A DNA stretch of 8,628 nt from Bacteroidales bacterium (GTDB lineage: Bacteria > Bacteroidota > Bacteroidia > Bacteroidales > UBA4181): positions 1 through 8,628 of the forward strand of contig JAIRLS010000061.1 in the NCBI GenBank assembly GCA_031259205.1, in the 5' to 3' direction. A model generated the notes under the pieces. The model did no database searches and had not been told where the DNA came from. It worked only from the letters and a program-made list of their open reading frames with translations. The translations under genes were made by a program, and so were the position numbers. Of this stretch, positions 1 through 6,413 are shown piece after piece; the stretch's first letter is position 1; each line of letters opens with the position of its first letter.

Positions 1-1
1 T

Positions 2-580
2 CCTCCGGCGGACTGGGGGATGAGATCCGGTTTTCAGGGCGGATTGTCGCTGGAGTTTCCGCTCAATGACCGCGTCTACCTGCAACCTTCCGTTTTCTTC
101 TCTTCCCAGGGATTCAAAGAGGATTATGAGATGACAGGCACTTTGACCCCCGCGCAAAGAAAGTTTTCTTTCTACTACCTGCAAGTGCCCGTCAATGTCC
201 AGTATAAGCTGGATATAGGTATTCCCGAACTTGTTTTTCAGGCCGGTCCTTTCCTCCAGTATGGCTTATTCGGACGGCAAAGATACTCCATCAAGAATGT
301 ACAAAAGGAATTGACCGACGAGTATAAAAAGTTGCAATTCGGCAATGACAAAAAAACCGACAATATTCGTCCCAAATTCCATTACGGCGTCGGGGCAGGC
401 CTGGGTATTCAGGTATCGCGGCTGCTGCTGACGGCAGGGTATAATTTCACCCTGTCCGAATTTTCGTTCACGAAACAGGCCAGTGGAAGGAATTACGACG
501 CGAAGTTGAAAAACGGCAGTCTCTTTGTCAATTTAACCCTCTATTTCGGGAAATATCTGCCTTTGTTTCCCGAAGAATAA
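2..580 (+). CDS. Outer-membrane beta-barrel protein, PorT-like (3' part, start outside window)
   Basis: The frame is open from the left edge, so the true start probably lies upstream; 192 residues are visible. The protein shows alternating polar and aromatic residues typical of antiparallel beta-strands: a GMRSGFQGGLSLEF strand, then LNDRVYLQPSVFFSSQGFK, then strands rich in Y, F and G, ending with SLFVNLTLYFGKY near the C-terminus. This matches the outer-membrane beta-barrel family related to PorT (OMP_b-brl_2 type), common and highly paralogous in Bacteroidota. Such proteins sit in the outer membrane; the specific role of most, including this one, is unknown. PorT itself takes part in type IX secretion, but nothing here shows that this is PorT. 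A terminator-like hairpin lies 20 bp after the stop. The barrel call is fairly safe, the function is open. Confidence 0.75.
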   Translation, partial: PPADWGMRSGFQGGLSLEFPLNDRVYLQPSVFFSSQGFKEDYEMTGTLTPAQRKFSFYYLQVPVNVQYKLDIGIPELVFQAGPFLQYGLFGRQRYSIKNVQKELTDEYKKLQFGNDKKTDNIRPKFHYGVGAGLGIQVSRLLLTAGYNFTLSEFSFTKQASGRNYDAKLKNGSLFVNLTLYFGKYLPLFPEE

Positions 581-600
581 CAGGTTCGCATACGCTTCGC

Positions 601-620
601 GTCCCTGCGGGACTTTTTTT
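601..620 (+). terminator. Probable intrinsic terminator of the beta-barrel gene
   Basis: A perfect 5-bp stem (gtccc / gggac) with a 3-base loop (tgc) is followed directly by seven T residues (614-620). It begins 20 bp after the stop of the upstream gene. The stem is short but GC-rich and the T-run is correctly placed. The T-run is also the outer edge of the inverted repeat 614-693. Confidence 0.55.
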
Positions 621-693
621 AACCACAAAGTCGCACAAGTAACACAAAGTAAAAAAACTTCGTGAAACTTCGTGCCCTTTGTGGTTAAAAAAA
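614..693. repeat. Inverted repeat with 17-bp perfect arms, dispersed-repeat type
   Basis: The arm at 614-630 (seven T then aaccacaaag) is the exact reverse complement of 677-693 (ctttgtggtt then seven A). Between them lie related short words (cacaag, cacaaag, and cttcgtg twice), so the element is built from degenerate cacaaag/cttcgtg steps. Sequences of this style are familiar as dispersed intergenic repeats in Bacteroidota and other genomes, where they are often mis-called as short proteins containing words like NHKGH. It sits between convergent genes and could act as a two-way transcription stop. Family membership is from memory and not checked. Confidence 0.6.
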
Positions 694-724
694 CGCACAA
701 AATAAAAAAACATTTGCGCTTTCG

Positions 725-782
725 GGCGAAAACTTTTCGCCTCTACAAGGCGTCACAGCCTCGCCGTCGTTATTGACGGCGA
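725..782 (-). terminator. Two hairpins at the 3' end of the ROK kinase gene, possible terminator
   Basis: Reading the minus strand past the kinase, an 8-bp perfect stem spans 761-782 (arms tcgccgtc and gacggcga, 6-base loop) and overlaps the stop codon. A second palindrome follows at 725-741 (arms ggcgaaaa and ttttcgcc around one base). A run of seven T on the minus strand (704-710 as A on +) comes only about 14 bases later, so this is not a textbook intrinsic terminator. The hairpins may instead protect the mRNA 3' end. Confidence 0.3.
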
Positions 783-1744
783 CCTATTTCCGTCCAGATT
801 AACGCGCTTGTGCCGAGCACAGCCACGTTGCTTTCCGGCAGGGATGAAAGTTCGACGGGTATTTTGCCCTGATAGTTTTTCAGCAGGCTGCGGTTAAAAC
901 TTTCGCGGACAGGTTTGAGGAGCAGTTCGCCGGCTTTGGCCAAGCCGCCGAAGAGGAAAATGGCTTCCGGCGAAGTGTGGGCTACCGCATCCGCCAGTTT
1001 CACGCCCAGCAATTCGCCGGCCAGCCTGAACGCTTCCCGTGCGATGAAATCGCCGCGCGTAGCTGCGTGGTAAATTATTTCGGACGTCAGTTGAAGGAAG
1101 GAATAGTTGCGCAGTTCGCTGGGGTCGTTATATTCTGCCAGCAGTTCGAAGACGGTGCGTACAATTCCGGGAGCGCTGACGTAGGTTTCCAGACATCCGC
1201 GCCGTCCGCAGGCGCAACAGCGTCCGTTTTCCTTCGCGAGGACATGTCCTATCTCTCCGGCAAAACCGTCGTGTCCGTACAGCAATTCGCCGTTGGTTAC
1301 CAGTCCGCTCCCCAAGCCTGTCCCCAGGGTGATCAGGATAAAATCCTTCATGCCTTTGGCGCCGCCGTAGATCATTTCGCCCAGTGCGGCGGCATTGGCG
1401 TCGTTGGTAACGGCAACCGGCATTGCAAAACGCTCCTGCAACAGTTTCACCAGCGGCACTTGTTGCCCCTGCGTCCATTTCAGGTTAACGGCGTATTCGA
1501 TACAGCCGTTCTTATAATTGCCGCAGGGAGCTCCTACCCCAATGCCTTTCACATCGGCGACGGACGACACTTCTCGAATGGCGTTGCCCAGCGTTTCGGT
1601 TAACTCGTCGAGGAAAACGTTAAGTTGATCCAGATTTTCCGTAGGGATAGTTCCTTCTGCCAAAATGTCGGCAGAGAGATCAACAATGGCATATTTGACA
1701 GAGGTTCCGCCGATGTCTATGCCGACTACTGCTTCTTTTTTCAT
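770..1744 (-). CDS. ROK-family sugar kinase (glucokinase-like)
   Basis: A 324-residue protein, the usual length for ROK kinases. It phosphorylates a hexose or amino-hexose with ATP in the cytoplasm; glucose is the most likely substrate but is not proven by the sequence. Visible motifs: phosphate-binding DIGGT at 10-14, GVGAPCG at 69-75, the catalytic Asp115 in NDANAAALGE, the second phosphate loop GTGLGSG at 141-147, the ROK signature GEIGH at 163-167, the zinc cluster His167 with CxCGxxGC (Cys177, Cys179, Cys184) followed by LE, and a FGG adenosine motif near 290. There is no N-terminal DNA-binding domain, so this is an enzyme rather than a ROK repressor. I chose the ATG at 1744 because MKKEAVVGIDIGGT is the normal family N-terminus; the 40 residues encoded further upstream overlap the NIPSNAP gene and look non-native. 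It lies 19 bp after the NIPSNAP gene, so the two are probably co-transcribed. Confidence 0.9.
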   Translation of the reverse strand: MKKEAVVGIDIGGTSVKYAIVDLSADILAEGTIPTENLDQLNVFLDELTETLGNAIREVSSVADVKGIGVGAPCGNYKNGCIEYAVNLKWTQGQQVPLVKLLQERFAMPVAVTNDANAAALGEMIYGGAKGMKDFILITLGTGLGSGLVTNGELLYGHDGFAGEIGHVLAKENGRCCACGRRGCLETYVSAPGIVRTVFELLAEYNDPSELRNYSFLQLTSEIIYHAATRGDFIAREAFRLAGELLGVKLADAVAHTSPEAIFLFGGLAKAGELLLKPVRESFNRSLLKNYQGKIPVELSSLPESNVAVLGTSALIWTEIGRRQ

Positions 1745-1763
1745 GTTTGATATTTTATGCGGG

Positions 1764-2537
1764 TTAAAATTGTGAATACGGCAGGGGTGAAAGCAGTCTG
1801 CTTTGGTTGTTGGTGGCGGTATGAGCATATTCGGGAAGGATTCTGATGCGATTCCAGTCCTCATGATTCACAAAACGGCTCCATGCCTCGTTGCGGGTCG
1901 GCTCGTCCCTGTACCATGTAAGGTAGATCAGCGCCGGCATGTTGGCGCCGGCGATGATTTCGCCGTAGCAGACCGAATGAATGCCTGTCTTGTCGAATAT
2001 GTCGATCTCGTCCTTGTTAAACATTTTGATTTTCCGTTGGTTGGCTTCCTCGTTGGGGCTATGATACAGCCTGAATTCAAAGAGCGTCCTCTCTTTGTCG
2101 GGCTGGCGCATCTGCGGGATTTTGTCAAAAGCTTCGCAAAGGTAGGACACAAAATCGACGTAAGGCGGACGAACCGCCGTAAAGTCGAAATAAGGCTGAG
2201 CGTCTTTCCTGAAAACCTCGTCGTTCCAGATTTCTTTTTTTGCCTTATAATAGGTATGGACGTCGGGATAAACGAACAACAGGTAGCGCGACGGGGTGGC
2301 TTCCGTCCGGTAGGGCTTGAAAGCGCCCACTTTGGCGCCCAGCCGGTTGTATGCGGGGATAAGGACGGTTCGGAAGTATTCGTCCGGCGCCGCGCTGTCG
2401 CCGGTAAGCGTATATATCCGCCATTCGTAGATTTCTTTCGTCCGGACGCCGCCGGAAAGTTCAGACGATGACGAGGCGCATCCGCCTGTCATCAATGCGA
2501 CGATAAAAATGCCGCTCAATAAGGCTATTCTGTTCAT
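1764..2537 (-). CDS. NIPSNAP-domain lipoprotein
   Basis: A 257-residue protein. Residues 1-19 form a lipoprotein-type signal peptide (MNRIALLSG, then a hydrophobic stretch to MTGG) with the acceptor Cys20 and a Ser-rich tail ASSSS, so it is probably exported and lipid-anchored. The lipobox has Thr where Leu is usual, which is slightly weak. The mature part shows two ferredoxin-like NIPSNAP repeats: roughly 35-130, starting EIYEWRIYTL, and 150-245, starting TLFEFRLYHS and including IYLTWYRDEPTRNEAW. NIPSNAP domains (alpha/beta-barrel dimer fold) occur in many secreted Bacteroidota proteins, often near sugar-metabolism genes; their biochemical role is unclear. I chose the ATG at 2537 because it gives the signal peptide directly; a longer frame back to 2612 would run through the promoter. 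It is followed 19 bp later by the ROK kinase, which suggests a link to sugar use, but this is inference. Confidence 0.85.
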   Translation of the reverse strand: MNRIALLSGIFIVALMTGGCASSSSELSGGVRTKEIYEWRIYTLTGDSAAPDEYFRTVLIPAYNRLGAKVGAFKPYRTEATPSRYLLFVYPDVHTYYKAKKEIWNDEVFRKDAQPYFDFTAVRPPYVDFVSYLCEAFDKIPQMRQPDKERTLFEFRLYHSPNEEANQRKIKMFNKDEIDIFDKTGIHSVCYGEIIAGANMPALIYLTWYRDEPTRNEAWSRFVNHEDWNRIRILPEYAHTATNNQSRLLSPLPYSQF

Positions 2538-2581
2538 GAAAAATAAGTTAGACAAAGAATAAAAACTGATAATATTTTGCA

Positions 2582-2613
2582 CGAAAGTAATACAAGAGTC
2601 ATACATCTGCAAA
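2582..2613 (-). promoter_or_regulatory. Putative Bacteroidota promoter of the NIPSNAP-kinase operon
   Basis: On the minus strand a TTTG (+ positions 2610-2613) is followed after 20 bases by TACTTTCG (2589 down to 2582), one mismatch from the TAnnTTTG consensus of the Bacteroidota primary sigma factor. This would give a leader of roughly 40 bases before the ATG at 2537. The spacing is good and one -7 base deviates. Confidence 0.45.
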
Positions 2614-2633
2614 TTTTCATGAAAAAATTTTCA

Positions 2634-2659
2634 TCCGGCAGCGGCAACGGACTGCCGGA
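2634..2659. promoter_or_regulatory. Inverted repeat in the divergent NIPSNAP / nqrC region
   Basis: An 8-bp perfect inverted repeat, arms tccggcag (2634-2641) and ctgccgga (2652-2659) with a 10-base spacer, lies between the two divergent promoter motifs. Nearby are the palindrome ttttcatgaaaa (2614-2625), beside the minus-strand -33 motif, and a small inverted repeat ctcat/atgag (2686-2700). These could be operator sites or just structural. No T-run follows, so a terminator is unlikely. Confidence 0.3.
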
Positions 2660-2722
2660 CAGTGACGCGCCTATTTTGTATAGCGCTCATACCGCATGAG
2701 TTAAAGAAATTATTCGTCGGTA

Positions 2723-2753
2723 ATTGTGAATTAAAAAAGAATATCTACCTTTG
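2723..2753 (+). promoter_or_regulatory. Putative Bacteroidota promoter of nqrCDEF
   Basis: ATTG at 2723-2726 is followed after 19 bases by TACCTTTG at 2746-2753, an exact match to the TAnnTTTG -7 element with correct spacing. Transcription would begin near 2760, leaving a leader of about 35-40 bases before nqrC. This supports nqrC as the true first gene of the operon. Confidence 0.65.
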
Positions 2754-2796
2754 TGAAATCTTTGGGACAAGAATTTTTAAATGTATTTTGGTGACA

Positions 2797-3501
2797 ATGA
2801 AAAATTTCAGTAATCTGTATATTTTCGGTTTTTCGTCGGCGCTGGTGCTGCTGGTAGCGGCTGCGCTGTCGTTTACCTCGCTGTCGCTGTCGGACAGGCA
2901 GAGTGCGAATGTGGAAATAGAGCGCAAGCAAAATATTCTTTCGGCGCTGGGAGTGGAGTCAGAGGCGCAAGAAGTCGAAACGAAGTACGAACAGTACATC
3001 CGTCGGGGCGTCGTTATCAAAGCCGACGGCAGCGAGGCGAACGGCGAATCGCCGGAAAAAATCGACCTGAAAAAGGAAAGCCTGAAACCTGTCGCAGAAC
3101 GGTTGCTGCCGCTTTACACGGCAGAAAAGGAGGGCAAATCGTATATCGTCATTCCCGTAAGGGGAACGGGATTGTGGGGACCCATCTGGGGAAATGTGGC
3201 ATTGGAGGACGACATGAACACCATCTACGGCGTAACCTTCGACCACAAGGGCGAAACGCCGGGATTGGGCGCAGAAATCAATACTCCGGCCTTCCAGCAA
3301 CAGTTTCGGAACAAGAAACTGTTTGACGCTTCGAACAGATTCCTTTCTGTAGCGGTGGAAAAACCGGGTTCCTACACGCCCAACGACCATACGGTGGACG
3401 CCATCTCCGGAGGCACGCTCACCAGCAAAGGGCTGCAAACCATGCTGAAAACCGGTATTGAACCCTACCAAACCTATTTCTCACAACATAAATCCAATTG
3501 A
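2797..3501 (+). CDS. nqrC: Na+-translocating NADH:quinone reductase subunit C
   Basis: A 234-residue NqrC, a subunit of the inner-membrane Na+-NQR complex that carries one of the two covalently bound FMN groups. One transmembrane helix spans about residues 8-30 (NLYIFGFSSALVLLVAAALSF); the rest is the FMN-binding domain. The flavin-attachment motif is DAISGGTLTS at 201-210, with Thr207 as the expected phosphoester-linked residue. Most family members have SGAT rather than SGGT here. Other family marks are IPVRGTGLWGPIWG and the GETPGLGAEI segment. I chose the ATG at 2797 (MKNFSN) because it lies just before the helix and downstream of the promoter; the longer frame from a GTG at 2662 would start upstream of the promoter. 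The stop is 2 bp before the nqrD ATG. NqrC and RnfG are homologous; the nqrF gene in the same run decides for Nqr. Confidence 0.93.
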   Translation: MKNFSNLYIFGFSSALVLLVAAALSFTSLSLSDRQSANVEIERKQNILSALGVESEAQEVETKYEQYIRRGVVIKADGSEANGESPEKIDLKKESLKPVAERLLPLYTAEKEGKSYIVIPVRGTGLWGPIWGNVALEDDMNTIYGVTFDHKGETPGLGAEINTPAFQQQFRNKKLFDASNRFLSVAVEKPGSYTPNDHTVDAISGGTLTSKGLQTMLKTGIEPYQTYFSQHKSN

Positions 3502-3503
3502 AA

Positions 3504-4127
3504 ATGAACATTTTCTCTTCGAAACAAGCGAAACCGCTGTTGAATCCGCTCCTGAAAGACAATCCGGTAACGGCGCAGGTGCTGGGTATTTGTTCGGCAC
3601 TGGCCGTGACGGTCAAACTGGAACCGGCGCTGGTCATGGCGCTTTCGGTGACCGCCGTGTGCGGCTTTTCCAACCTGATTATCGCCCTCATCCGCAACCT
3701 GATTCCCAACAGCATCCGTATCATCGTGCAGTTAGTGGTGATTGCCGCGCTGGTAATCATTGTCGATCAGATTCTGAAAGCCTTTGCCTACGAGGTGAGC
3801 AAGCAACTGTCCGTGTACGTGGGCTTGATTATCACCAACTGTATCATCATGGGACGGCTGGAAGCCTTTGCCATGGCGAACAAGCCGATTCCTTCCCTTC
3901 TCGACGGTTTCGGCAACGGCCTCGGCTACGGCCTCATTCTGGCGCTCGTGGCTTTTGTACGCGAACTGTTCGGGTCGGGCAGCATACTCGGCTGGAAAGT
4001 GATGCCCGGCGGATTTTACGAACTCGGCTATCAGAACAACAGTCTGGTCATTCTTCCGCCCATGGCGCTGATTATCGTCGGCGTCATCATCTGGGTGCAG
4101 AAAGCGCACACGAAAGAAGCAAAATAA
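3504..4127 (+). CDS. nqrD: Na+-translocating NADH:quinone reductase subunit D
   Basis: A 207-residue integral membrane protein with about six hydrophobic helices, the normal size for NqrD (RnfE homologue). NqrD and NqrE form a symmetric pair in the inner membrane that holds a 2Fe-2S centre between them and is part of the electron and Na+ route. The two expected ligand cysteines are present: Cys30 in LGICSALAVT and Cys113 in IITNCIIMGRLEAFAM, both highly conserved motifs. The ATG at 3504 follows the nqrC stop by 2 bp; a TTG at 3498 would add two residues and overlap nqrC, and is less likely. The gap to nqrE is 21 bp. Translational coupling with nqrC is likely from the spacing. Confidence 0.94.
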   Translation: MNIFSSKQAKPLLNPLLKDNPVTAQVLGICSALAVTVKLEPALVMALSVTAVCGFSNLIIALIRNLIPNSIRIIVQLVVIAALVIIVDQILKAFAYEVSKQLSVYVGLIITNCIIMGRLEAFAMANKPIPSLLDGFGNGLGYGLILALVAFVRELFGSGSILGWKVMPGGFYELGYQNNSLVILPPMALIIVGVIIWVQKAHTKEAK

Positions 4128-4148
4128 CGTCTTAAAAAACATTATCTA

Positions 4149-4766
4149 ATGGAAAACATATTCAGCATCTTCGTCAAGTCGATTTTTATCGACAACATGA
4201 TTTTCGCCTATTTCCTCGGCATGTGTTCGTACCTTGCAGTGTCCAAAACGGTAAAAACGTCCATGGGGCTTGGCCTGGCAGTGATTTTCGTACTGCTGGT
4301 CACCGTGCCGGTGAACTATCTGCTGGAAAACTACCTGTTGAAAGCGGGCGCACTGTCGTGGCTGCACCCTTCACTGGCAGACGCGGACTTGAGTTTTCTC
4401 AGTTTCATCATTTTCATTGCGGTGATTGCCTCTATCGTGCAATTGGTGGAGATGGTAGTGGAGAAATTCGCTCCCGCGCTGTATTCGTCGCTGGGCATTT
4501 TCCTGCCGCTGATTGCCGTCAATTGCGCCATCATGGGCGCCTCGCTGTTCATGCAGGAACGCGAATACGCCAATATCGGCGAGGCCACCGCCTTTGCGCT
4601 GGGGTCGGGCATCGGCTGGTGGCTGGCCATTATCGGTATTGCCGCCATCCGCGAAAGAATCACCTACTCGAACATCCCCAAACCCTTGCAGGGATTAGGC
4701 ATCGCCTTTATCATCACCGGACTGATGGCCATCTCGTTTATGAGTTTCATGGGAATAAAACTGTAA
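4149..4766 (+). CDS. nqrE: Na+-translocating NADH:quinone reductase subunit E
   Basis: A 205-residue integral membrane protein with six predicted helices, NqrE (RnfA homologue), partner of NqrD around the intramembrane 2Fe-2S centre. The ligand cysteines are Cys26 in YFLGMCSYLAVSK and Cys126 in LIAVNCAIMGASLFM. The N-terminus MENIFSIFVKSIFIDN and the EREYANIGEA and IRERITYSNIP segments are typical of the family. It starts 21 bp after nqrD behind an A/T-rich stretch without a clear Shine-Dalgarno. After its stop comes a 305-bp gap with the 43-bp repeats, unusual inside an nqr operon where nqrF normally follows closely. Confidence 0.94.
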   Translation: MENIFSIFVKSIFIDNMIFAYFLGMCSYLAVSKTVKTSMGLGLAVIFVLLVTVPVNYLLENYLLKAGALSWLHPSLADADLSFLSFIIFIAVIASIVQLVEMVVEKFAPALYSSLGIFLPLIAVNCAIMGASLFMQEREYANIGEATAFALGSGIGWWLAIIGIAAIRERITYSNIPKPLQGLGIAFIITGLMAISFMSFMGIKL

Positions 4767-4844
4767 ATTAAAAGATGTATCAATAAAATGACAGCCGGAA
4801 TGTATCACTTAAAGGAATATGCCACAGGAACGATTGCTGCGCAG

Positions 4845-5016
4845 CCGTTTGTCATTTCCTGCGCGGGAAATTATTTTTCCAGCGCAACCGTTTGTCATTT
4901 CCCGCGCGGGGAATTATTTTTTCCGCGCGGCCGTTTGTCATTTCCCGCGCTGGAAATTATTTTTCCTGCGCGGCCGTTTGTTATTTCCCGCGCTGAAATT
5001 TTTTTTTCCTGCGCGG
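4845..5016. repeat. Four tandem 43-bp repeats between nqrE and nqrF
   Basis: Units start at 4845, 4888, 4931 and 4974, exactly 43 bp apart. Each begins ccgtttgt(c/t)atttcc, continues through a GC core (cgcgcg or cgcgct) into a ggaaat-like arm, then a T-rich stretch and a gcgc tail. Partial copies flank the array (about 4836-4844 on the left, ccgtt at 5017 on the right). Units differ by a few substitutions but keep length. Each holds an imperfect palindrome (atttcc...ggaaat). Because 43 is not a multiple of 3, successive copies are read in different frames, so it does not encode a repeat protein. The rest of the 4767-5071 gap holds A/T-rich sequence and no promoter match that I can see, so nqrF probably depends on read-through from nqrC. 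Confidence 0.9.
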
Positions 5017-5071
5017 CCGTTGGCCCGAAAGTTTACCGTAAATACATAAATATTCATTAAATAATAAAACT

Positions 5072-6331
5072 ATGATTTTATTAACGTCACCATTTACTAT
5101 GACCGTTGTCAGCATGGCGGTGTTCCTGCTGATCATGCTGCTGCTGGTCAGTATCCTGCTGTTTGCCAAGAAACAATTAGTGCCGCAAGGCAATGTATGT
5201 ATTGATATCAACGGCAAGGAGCATATAGACGCTGCGCCGGGTTCCTCGTTGCTGTCCACGCTTTCCATGCGGCAAATATTCCTGCCGTCGGCCTGCGGCG
5301 GGGGCGGTTCGTGCGGCATGTGCAAATGTCAGGTCATAGAAGGCGGGGGCGCTATCCTGCCCACCGAAACGGGTTTTTTCACCCGCAGGCAGGTACAGCA
5401 GAACTGGCGGCTGGGCTGTCAGGTCAAGGTGCGCAACGATTTGAAAATACGGATCTCCGAAGAGATATTAGGCATCAAGAAATGGGAATGCGAGGTGGTG
5501 TCCAATCGCAATGTAGCCTCGTTTATCAAGGAATTTGTGGTGAAACTGCCCGAAGGCGAAAAGCTGAATTTCCATTCCGGCGGCTACATCCAGATCGACG
5601 TGCCGAAATACAGCATGACATTTAAGGATATTGAGGTGGACGAACGTTTCCGCTCCGAATGGGACAAGTTTAAACTGTGGGACCTGAAGATGGACAACAC
5701 CGAAGAGACCTACCGCGCATACTCAATGGCCAACCATCCGGCCGAAGGCAACATTGTAATGCTGAACATCCGCATTGCCACTCCGCCGTGGGACAGAGCC
5801 AAAGGCACATGGGCCAACGTACCCTGCGGGATCTGTTCGTCGTATCTCTTTTCGCGCAAGGCGGGCGACAAGGTGATGGTTTCCGGCCCTTACGGTGAAT
5901 TTTTCATCAAGGATACCGATCGGGAAATGCTCTACATCGGCGGCGGAGCAGGCATGGCGCCGTTGCGTTCGCACCTCTTCCATCTCTTCCATACCCTGAA
6001 AACGACCGACCGCAAAGTATCCTTCTGGTATGGCGCCCGATCGAAAAACGAAATTTTCTACGAAGAAGATTTTCGCGCTATCGAAAAGCAATTCCCGAAT
6101 TTCACCTTCAACATCGCACTGAGCGAGCCGCGCCCCGAAGACAACTGGACAGGCTACGTGGGATTCATCCATCAGGTAATTTACGACAACTACCTGAGCC
6201 GGCACGAAGCGCCCGAAGACATCGAATACTACATGTGCGGCCCCGGCCCGATGTCGGCGGCAGTCGTCAAAATGCTCGACAATCTCGGCGTACCGAAGGA
6301 GATGCTGGCCTTTGACGATTTCGGAGGTTGA
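5072..6331 (+). CDS. nqrF: Na+-translocating NADH:quinone reductase subunit F
   Basis: A 419-residue NqrF, the NADH-oxidising entry subunit that passes electrons from NADH to FAD and then to a 2Fe-2S cluster. Domains in order: an N-terminal membrane helix (about 10-32); a ferredoxin domain with ligands Cys75, Cys81, Cys84 and Cys116 (ACGGGGSCGMC ... LGCQVKV; spacing 5-2-31 as in characterised NqrF); a ferredoxin-reductase-like FAD domain with RAYSMAN at 215-221, where Arg215, Tyr217 and Ser218 contact FAD; and an NADH domain with GGGAGMAP at 290-297 and CGPGPM at 389-394. It ends with the conserved DDFGG. All functional residues look intact. This gene settles the operon as Nqr rather than Rnf. 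The ATG at 5072 directly precedes the membrane helix, behind an A/T-rich leader; the repeat array ends about 55 bp upstream. The gene's stop lies 82 bp before prs. Confidence 0.96.
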   Translation: MILLTSPFTMTVVSMAVFLLIMLLLVSILLFAKKQLVPQGNVCIDINGKEHIDAAPGSSLLSTLSMRQIFLPSACGGGGSCGMCKCQVIEGGGAILPTETGFFTRRQVQQNWRLGCQVKVRNDLKIRISEEILGIKKWECEVVSNRNVASFIKEFVVKLPEGEKLNFHSGGYIQIDVPKYSMTFKDIEVDERFRSEWDKFKLWDLKMDNTEETYRAYSMANHPAEGNIVMLNIRIATPPWDRAKGTWANVPCGICSSYLFSRKAGDKVMVSGPYGEFFIKDTDREMLYIGGGAGMAPLRSHLFHLFHTLKTTDRKVSFWYGARSKNEIFYEEDFRAIEKQFPNFTFNIALSEPRPEDNWTGYVGFIHQVIYDNYLSRHEAPEDIEYYMCGPGPMSAAVVKMLDNLGVPKEMLAFDDFGG

Positions 6332-6358
6332 AAATGTTTGCCCTCAGCGATGAAAAAA

Positions 6359-6390
6359 TTTGCCAATCAAAGGTTTCGTAATTATTTTTG
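6359..6390 (+). promoter_or_regulatory. Putative Bacteroidota promoter of prs
   Basis: TTTG at 6359-6362 and, after 20 bases, TATTTTTG at 6383-6390 match the TTTG-N19/20-TAnnTTTG pattern exactly. The predicted start near 6397 leaves a leader of under 20 bases before the prs ATG at 6414. It lies inside the 82-bp gap after nqrF, where I see no terminator, so some read-through from nqr is also possible. Confidence 0.65.
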
Positions 6391-6413
6391 CACGTTCATC
6401 CATTTCTTAAAAA

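Noticed and set aside
528..713. Minus-strand 61-residue frame containing NHKGHE and YLCDFVVKK
   Set aside because: It is a translation of the inverted repeat 614-693 and overlaps the end of the beta-barrel gene; words of this kind are typical of false proteins made from dispersed repeats.
977..1603. 208-residue + frame opposite the ROK kinase, and a 222-residue + frame at 1803-2471 opposite the NIPSNAP gene
   Set aside because: Both are antisense shadows of well-supported genes and show no recognisable domain.
2662..2796. N-terminal extension of nqrC from a GTG at 2662
   Set aside because: It would start upstream of the strong promoter match at 2723-2753 and place 45 non-family residues before the membrane helix.
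2797..4766. Rnf complex (RnfG, RnfE, RnfA) instead of Nqr
   Set aside because: The subunits are homologous, but the adjacent gene is a clear NqrF with ferredoxin, FAD and NADH domains, and no RnfB or RnfC is present.
4788..5060. 90-residue + frame (and a 76-residue one at 4819-5049) across the nqrE-nqrF gap
   Set aside because: Both run through the 43-bp repeats. The period is not a multiple of three, so the same DNA is read in different frames, and the products show only scrambled PFVIS/GNYF words with no domain.
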